Shown here in pieces: positions 6,952-9,526 of a DNA stretch of 9,526 nt (position 1 is the first letter of the stretch; each line of letters starts with the position of its first letter). The position numbers and the translations under genes were made by a program. Source of the DNA: Ignavibacteriales bacterium (lineage in GTDB: Bacteria; Bacteroidota; Ignavibacteria; UBA10030; SZUA-254); assembly GCA_016207985.1 (NCBI GenBank), contig JACQYX010000308.1, positions 1 to 9,526 of the forward strand. The letters are read 5' to 3'. The notes below the pieces were generated by a model. That model was not told the origin of the DNA. It worked only from the letters and a program-made list of their open reading frames with translations, and made no database searches.

Positions 6952-6998
6952 TTATTAGAAGATTCTGTACGTTGTAGCGTAAAAAGATTTTCTAATAA
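6952..6998 (+). repeat. Nested hairpin between the ATPase and DUF2007 genes
   Basis: TTATTAGAA (6952-6960) is the perfect reverse complement of TTCTAATAA (6990-6998). The stem can extend inward through GATT/GATT with two G-U pairs, giving about 13 pairs. Inside the loop, TACG (6968-6971) and CGTA (6978-6981) can form a second small stem. No T-run follows, so it is not a standard terminator; it sits just before the ribosome-binding site of the next gene. A role in RNA processing or translation control is only a guess. Confidence 0.45.
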
Positions 6999-7014
6999 AA
7001 TTATGAGGACGACT

Positions 7015-7245
7015 ATGGAAGGATATGTTGTTGTTGCGACCTTTTTAAACGAGATCGATGCAGAACTGGCTCAAGCGACCCTTGCAGCAGCCGGGATTGA
7101 GTCATTTTTGCAATATGAGGATACAGGTCATATGATGCCGGTACTTCAGCAGAGTGAGGGAGTGAAAATACTCGTGAATCCCAAAGACCTTAAAGAGGCA
7201 AAAATCATTTTATCCACTCCAATCTCAGAAAAAAACATGGAGTAA
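7015..7245 (+). CDS. DUF2007 family small protein
   Basis: This 76-residue protein begins MEGYVVVATFLNEIDAELAQ and has the DUF2007 pattern ('putative prokaryotic signal transducing protein'): a first strand (VVVATF), a helix over which the chain is 'inherited' (EIDAELAQATLAAAGI), a strand with FLQYEDTG, and a final VKILVNPKDLKEAKIIL strand-helix unit, a ferredoxin-like alpha/beta arrangement. The biochemical role of the family is unknown. I chose ATG 7015 over ATG 7003 because GAGGA at 7005-7009 is then well spaced as its ribosome-binding site, and the extra MRTT would use that site as coding sequence. It may be co-transcribed with the ATPase gene 73 bases upstream. Confidence 0.82.
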   Translation: MEGYVVVATFLNEIDAELAQATLAAAGIESFLQYEDTGHMMPVLQQSEGVKILVNPKDLKEAKIILSTPISEKNME

Positions 7246-7273
7246 TTTTTAAATCCCACCAAAGGCAGTCTTG

Positions 7274-7317
7274 TTTGTCCAAGGCGGACGAAGATTGAAT
7301 ACTCTTGACCTTGGGAC
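7274..7317. repeat. Imperfect palindromes after the DUF2007 gene
   Basis: TTTGTCC (7274-7280) and GGACGAA (7286-7292) form a 7-pair stem with one G-U around AAGGC. Alternatively GTCCAAGG (7277-7284) can pair with CCTTGGGAC (7309-7317) with one bulged G, which excludes the first stem. The GTCC/AGGCGGAC core resembles a decayed copy of the palindromic 'gtccgcc-ttggcggac' type of dispersed repeat. No T-run follows. Confidence 0.35.
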
Positions 7318-7401
7318 TTTGCAAATTCATCCCAATACTCCGCTGTTTGCACGTAAGCAGTTCATTTATGTTCTACATATATATTTCAAACAAAATTTTA
7401 C

Positions 7402-7443
7402 TTGATTCTCATCAAGACTTTCCCTAAGTTTTCTAAACATACT
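7402..7443 (+). promoter_or_regulatory. FNR/CRP-type operator (TTGAT-N4-ATCAA) with -10-like element
   Basis: TTGATTCTCATCAA at 7402-7415 is a perfect match to the FNR consensus TTGAT-N4-ATCAA, and the symmetry extends one more pair (CTTGAT/ATCAAG, 7401-7416). CATACT at 7438-7443 matches four of six bases of TATAAT. A start about 7 bases later, near 7450, would put the box centre close to -41.5, the position of class II activators. The permease start codon follows at 7465, with its ribosome-binding site in between. Which CRP/FNR-family regulator binds, and whether any does, is inference. Confidence 0.5.
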
Positions 7444-7464
7444 CACATATTAAAGTGAAGGTAG

Positions 7465-8991
7465 ATGTTTAGACAATTGTTCAAGACGAAAAATCTGGAT
7501 GTTATTCTTCGACAATCCGAAGAACCTGAGCGTCAGCTAAAACGTGCTCTCGGTCCCGTTGATCTCATCGCATTGGGGATCGGGGCAATAATCGGTTCCG
7601 GGATTTTTGCAACAGTTGGGACTGCGGTCGCAGGTGATGCAATGCGTCCCGGTGCTGGTCCAGCTATTATTCTTTCCTTTTTTCTAACCGCTGTTGCTTG
7701 TGCTTTCTGTGGATTGTGTTATGCAGAGTTCGCATCATCCGTTCCGATCTCAGGGAGTGCTTACACCTATTCATATGCAACACTCGGTGAGCTGGTCGCC
7801 TGGATAATTGGATGGGACCTGATTATCGAATACGCTGTTGGTAATGTAGCAGTAGCAATAGCATGGGCGGCTTACTTTCATCAACTGTGTGCCGGAATCG
7901 GTATCGATATCCCGGCATGGCTCGCGGTAGATTATCGTTCAGCAGTGCAAGCTGGTACCGCGGTTGCACATGCTGGTGGACAAGTCGATCCTTCGATTGC
8001 ACTTTTCTATCAAGCATGGGTTACTCATCCGACCATCGCAGGCATTCCGATCATATTTAATTTTCTTGCTGCAGGAATCGTTATGCTGATAACATGGTTG
8101 CTGGTGATCGGTGTGAAGGAATCGGCGAGGGCAAACAACGTGATGGTAGCGATTAAATTGATTATTCTTTTCTTTTTCATATACTCAGGAGTTAAATACG
8201 TCAAACCGGAAAACTGGTCACCGTTCATGCCGAATGGTTTCTCAGGAGTCTGGGTTGGTGCAAGTTTGATTTTCTTTGCTTACATAGGATTCGATGCAAT
8301 CTCAACCGCTGCCGAGGAATGTAAACGACCCGGACGTGACATGCCAATCGGTATTATCGGCTCGTTGGTAATTTGTACATTGATATACATAGTCGTTGCT
8401 GGAATACTAACAGGCATGGTACCGTGGGATAAGCTCGGTGTTGCCGATCCGCTTGCCGCCGCCTTCGCTTACGTTGGTGCCGATGTTTCGGCGGGTATCG
8501 TTGCATTGGGCGCCGTTGTTGCCATGACTGCGGTTCTTCTCGTATTCCAATACGGTCAGCCGCGTATTTTCTTCTCCATGTCGCGCGATGGATTGCTGCC
8601 AAAATATTTTGCCCGAGTTCATCCGAAATTTCGAACACCTCATATAACAACCATCTGGACTGGAATCGTTGTTGCGGTTATATCTGCCGTTGCCAACATT
8701 AACGAAATTGTTGAGCTTACAAATATCGGAACTCTCTTCGCTTTTGTTCTTGTTTGTATAGGTGTCATCATCCTTCGTTACAAAGATCCAGATCGACCTC
8801 GGGCGTTCCGAACTCCATTAGTTCCATATATTCCACTGCTTGGGATCGGTTCTTGTATCTACTTAATGTTAGGGCTGCCATGGGTCACTTGGTGGAGATT
8901 TTTAATCTGGCTCATCGTTGGAATGCTTGTCTATTTCTTCTACGGTTACCGAAATAGTGAACTAAGACGTCAGCAGCAGGTTAGTGGATGA
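7465..8991 (+). CDS. APC-superfamily amino-acid permease (cationic amino acid transporter-like)
   Basis: This 508-residue inner-membrane secondary transporter imports amino acids, probably with protons. The basic N-terminus (KTKNLDVILRQSEEPERQLK) precedes the APC signature in membrane segment 1, GAIIGSGIFATVG (about residues 39-51), where the unwound GSGIF binds substrate backbone. Further family marks are CGLCYAEFASSVPISGSAYT (segment 3 entry), FFAYIGFDAISTAAEECKRP with the following Gly-Arg-Asp-Met-Pro, QPRIFFSMSRDGLLP, and a C-terminal FRTPLVPYIPLLG before the last two segments. About 12 segments are visible, and the length and motifs resemble YfnA/bacterial CAT proteins. Substrate cannot be assigned. 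GAAGG at 7457-7461 is close to the ATG. It appears to be a single-gene unit with its own promoter (FNR-like box upstream). Confidence 0.92.
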   Translation: MFRQLFKTKNLDVILRQSEEPERQLKRALGPVDLIALGIGAIIGSGIFATVGTAVAGDAMRPGAGPAIILSFFLTAVACAFCGLCYAEFASSVPISGSAYTYSYATLGELVAWIIGWDLIIEYAVGNVAVAIAWAAYFHQLCAGIGIDIPAWLAVDYRSAVQAGTAVAHAGGQVDPSIALFYQAWVTHPTIAGIPIIFNFLAAGIVMLITWLLVIGVKESARANNVMVAIKLIILFFFIYSGVKYVKPENWSPFMPNGFSGVWVGASLIFFAYIGFDAISTAAEECKRPGRDMPIGIIGSLVICTLIYIVVAGILTGMVPWDKLGVADPLAAAFAYVGADVSAGIVALGAVVAMTAVLLVFQYGQPRIFFSMSRDGLLPKYFARVHPKFRTPHITTIWTGIVVAVISAVANINEIVELTNIGTLFAFVLVCIGVIILRYKDPDRPRAFRTPLVPYIPLLGIGSCIYLMLGLPWVTWWRFLIWLIVGMLVYFFYGYRNSELRRQQQVSG

Positions 8992-9017
8992 ATATAACTC
9001 TTACAAGATTCACATTA

Positions 9018-9045
9018 GATGAATCCTTTACCAAAGGGATGCATC
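9018..9045. repeat. Imperfect inverted repeat between permease and ferritin
   Basis: GATG (9018-9021) pairs with CATC (9042-9045), and ATCCTTT (9023-9029) pairs with AAAGGGAT (9033-9040) with one bulged G, around the loop ACC. One A/G mismatch separates the two blocks, giving roughly 11 pairs. It begins 27 bases after the permease stop and lies about 85 bases before the ferritin start. No T-run follows, so it could be an RNA 3'-end structure or an operator; it does not resemble a Fur box. Confidence 0.4.
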
Positions 9046-9114
9046 GAATAAGAAAATTCTAAATATTCAGATGAAAAAACACTCAGAGCATTTCTTGAAT
9101 ATCGTCACTAAATG

Positions 9115-9121
9115 AAAGGAG
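9115..9121 (+). promoter_or_regulatory. Strong ribosome-binding site of the ferritin gene
   Basis: AAAGGAG lies seven bases before ATG 9129. It is the strongest Shine-Dalgarno sequence in the window and fixes the ferritin start. Confidence 0.8.
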
Positions 9122-9128
9122 ATAAAAA

Positions 9129-9526
9129 ATGATAAATAAATCGATGCAAGATGCGATCAATTCCCAAATTAATGAAGAGCTATATTCTTCTTATCTTTAT
9201 CTTGCTATGGCGGCACATTTCGATGCGATTAATCTTTCTGGTTTTGCACATTGGATGAAAGTGCAATCCGATGAAGAACGCTCTCATGCGATGAAATTTT
9301 ATAACTATATCTACGATCGCGGAGGCAGGGTCTCTCTAAAAACAATTCCCCAACCACCGGCAAAATTTAAATCACCTCTTGATGTTTTTAAACAGGTGCT
9401 TGAGCATGAACAAAAGATTACAAAACTCATAAACAAACTATATGAGCTTGCAATCAAAGAAAAAGATTATCCAACAGAGATGATGCTTCATTGGTTTATC
9501 AACGAGCAGGTTGAAGAAGAGAAGAA
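9129..9526 (+). CDS. ftnA: Bacterial non-haem ferritin (3' end outside window)
   Basis: This iron-storage protein oxidises Fe(II) at a di-iron ferroxidase site and stores the mineral inside a 24-subunit cytoplasmic shell. The 132 visible residues match E. coli FtnA in numbering: Glu17 (NEELYSS), Tyr24, Glu50 and His53 (DEERSH), Glu94 (LEHEQ), Gln127 and Glu130 (NEQVEEEK). All known site A and B ligands are therefore present. There is no haem-binding Met at the bacterioferritin position that I can identify, and the '[14 protein letters not shown]' segment is ferritin-like. About 30-40 C-terminal residues lie beyond the window edge. A strong AAAGGAG precedes the start. No Fur box is evident upstream; the palindrome at 9018-9045 is the only structured element there. 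Confidence 0.93.
   Translation, partial: MINKSMQDAINSQINEELYSSYLYLAMAAHFDAINLSGFAHWMKVQSDEERSHAMKFYNYIYDRGGRVSLKTIPQPPAKFKSPLDVFKQVLEHEQKITKLINKLYELAIKEKDYPTEMMLHWFINEQVEEEK

Noticed and set aside
9018..9045. Fur box for ferritin regulation.
   Set aside because: The palindrome does not match GATAATGATAATCATTATC or its hexamer repeats in any register.
1..9526. CRISPR array, IS element, prophage, tRNA or rRNA.
   Set aside because: No regularly spaced repeats, transposase or integrase motifs, terminal inverted repeats, or T-loop-like GTTCGANTCC sequences were found.

Overview
The window is about 9.5 kb of AT-rich bacterial DNA (roughly 40% G+C by eye). Every convincing gene is on the + strand, and both edges cut through a gene. 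The mix is an outer-membrane-type protein with an EF-hand-like loop, an O6-methylguanine repair protein, a UvrD/PcrA-type helicase, a YihY-family membrane protein, a type IV pilus/type II secretion ATPase, a DUF2007 protein, an APC-type amino-acid permease and a ferritin. The style of the first protein and of the helicase motifs suggests the FCB group, perhaps Ignavibacteria/Chlorobi or a relative. That placement is an inference and is not proven here.

Layout. 3-1139: C-terminal part of a large probable outer-membrane protein. 1140-1511: AT-rich gap with a possible 47-residue single-span membrane ORF. 1512-2135: MGMT/Ogt-type DNA repair protein. 2280-4130: UvrD/PcrA helicase whose reading frame is broken just after motif VI; its true C-terminal end is found in another frame up to 4218. 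4215-5096: YihY-family membrane protein, which most likely starts at a GTG overlapping the helicase's original stop (GTGA). 5299-6941: GspE/PilB ATPase whose N-terminal domain is split between two frames by an apparent one-base loss near 5421. 7015-7245: DUF2007 protein. 7465-8991: amino-acid permease, preceded by a perfect FNR-type box. 9129-9526: ferritin, cut by the window edge, with all ferroxidase residues visible.

There is no sign of a phage, IS element, CRISPR array, tRNA or rRNA. The genes look like core chromosomal functions: DNA repair, envelope, pilus/secretion, transport and iron storage. The helicase and YihY genes look like a coupled pair, and gspE/pilB plus DUF2007 may be a second unit.

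The most notable observation is that two neighbouring conserved genes each carry a frame lesion that reading across frames resolves. In the helicase, a stretch between motif VI and the Tudor-like C-terminal domain is missing and the frame changes. In gspE/pilB, a one-base change separates the first 41 codons from the rest. They may be real mutations or assembly errors; the sequence alone cannot decide. The second notable signal is the TTGAT-N4-ATCAA site in front of the permease, at a plausible class II activator distance from a -10-like hexamer. I found no clearly new multi-gene system.
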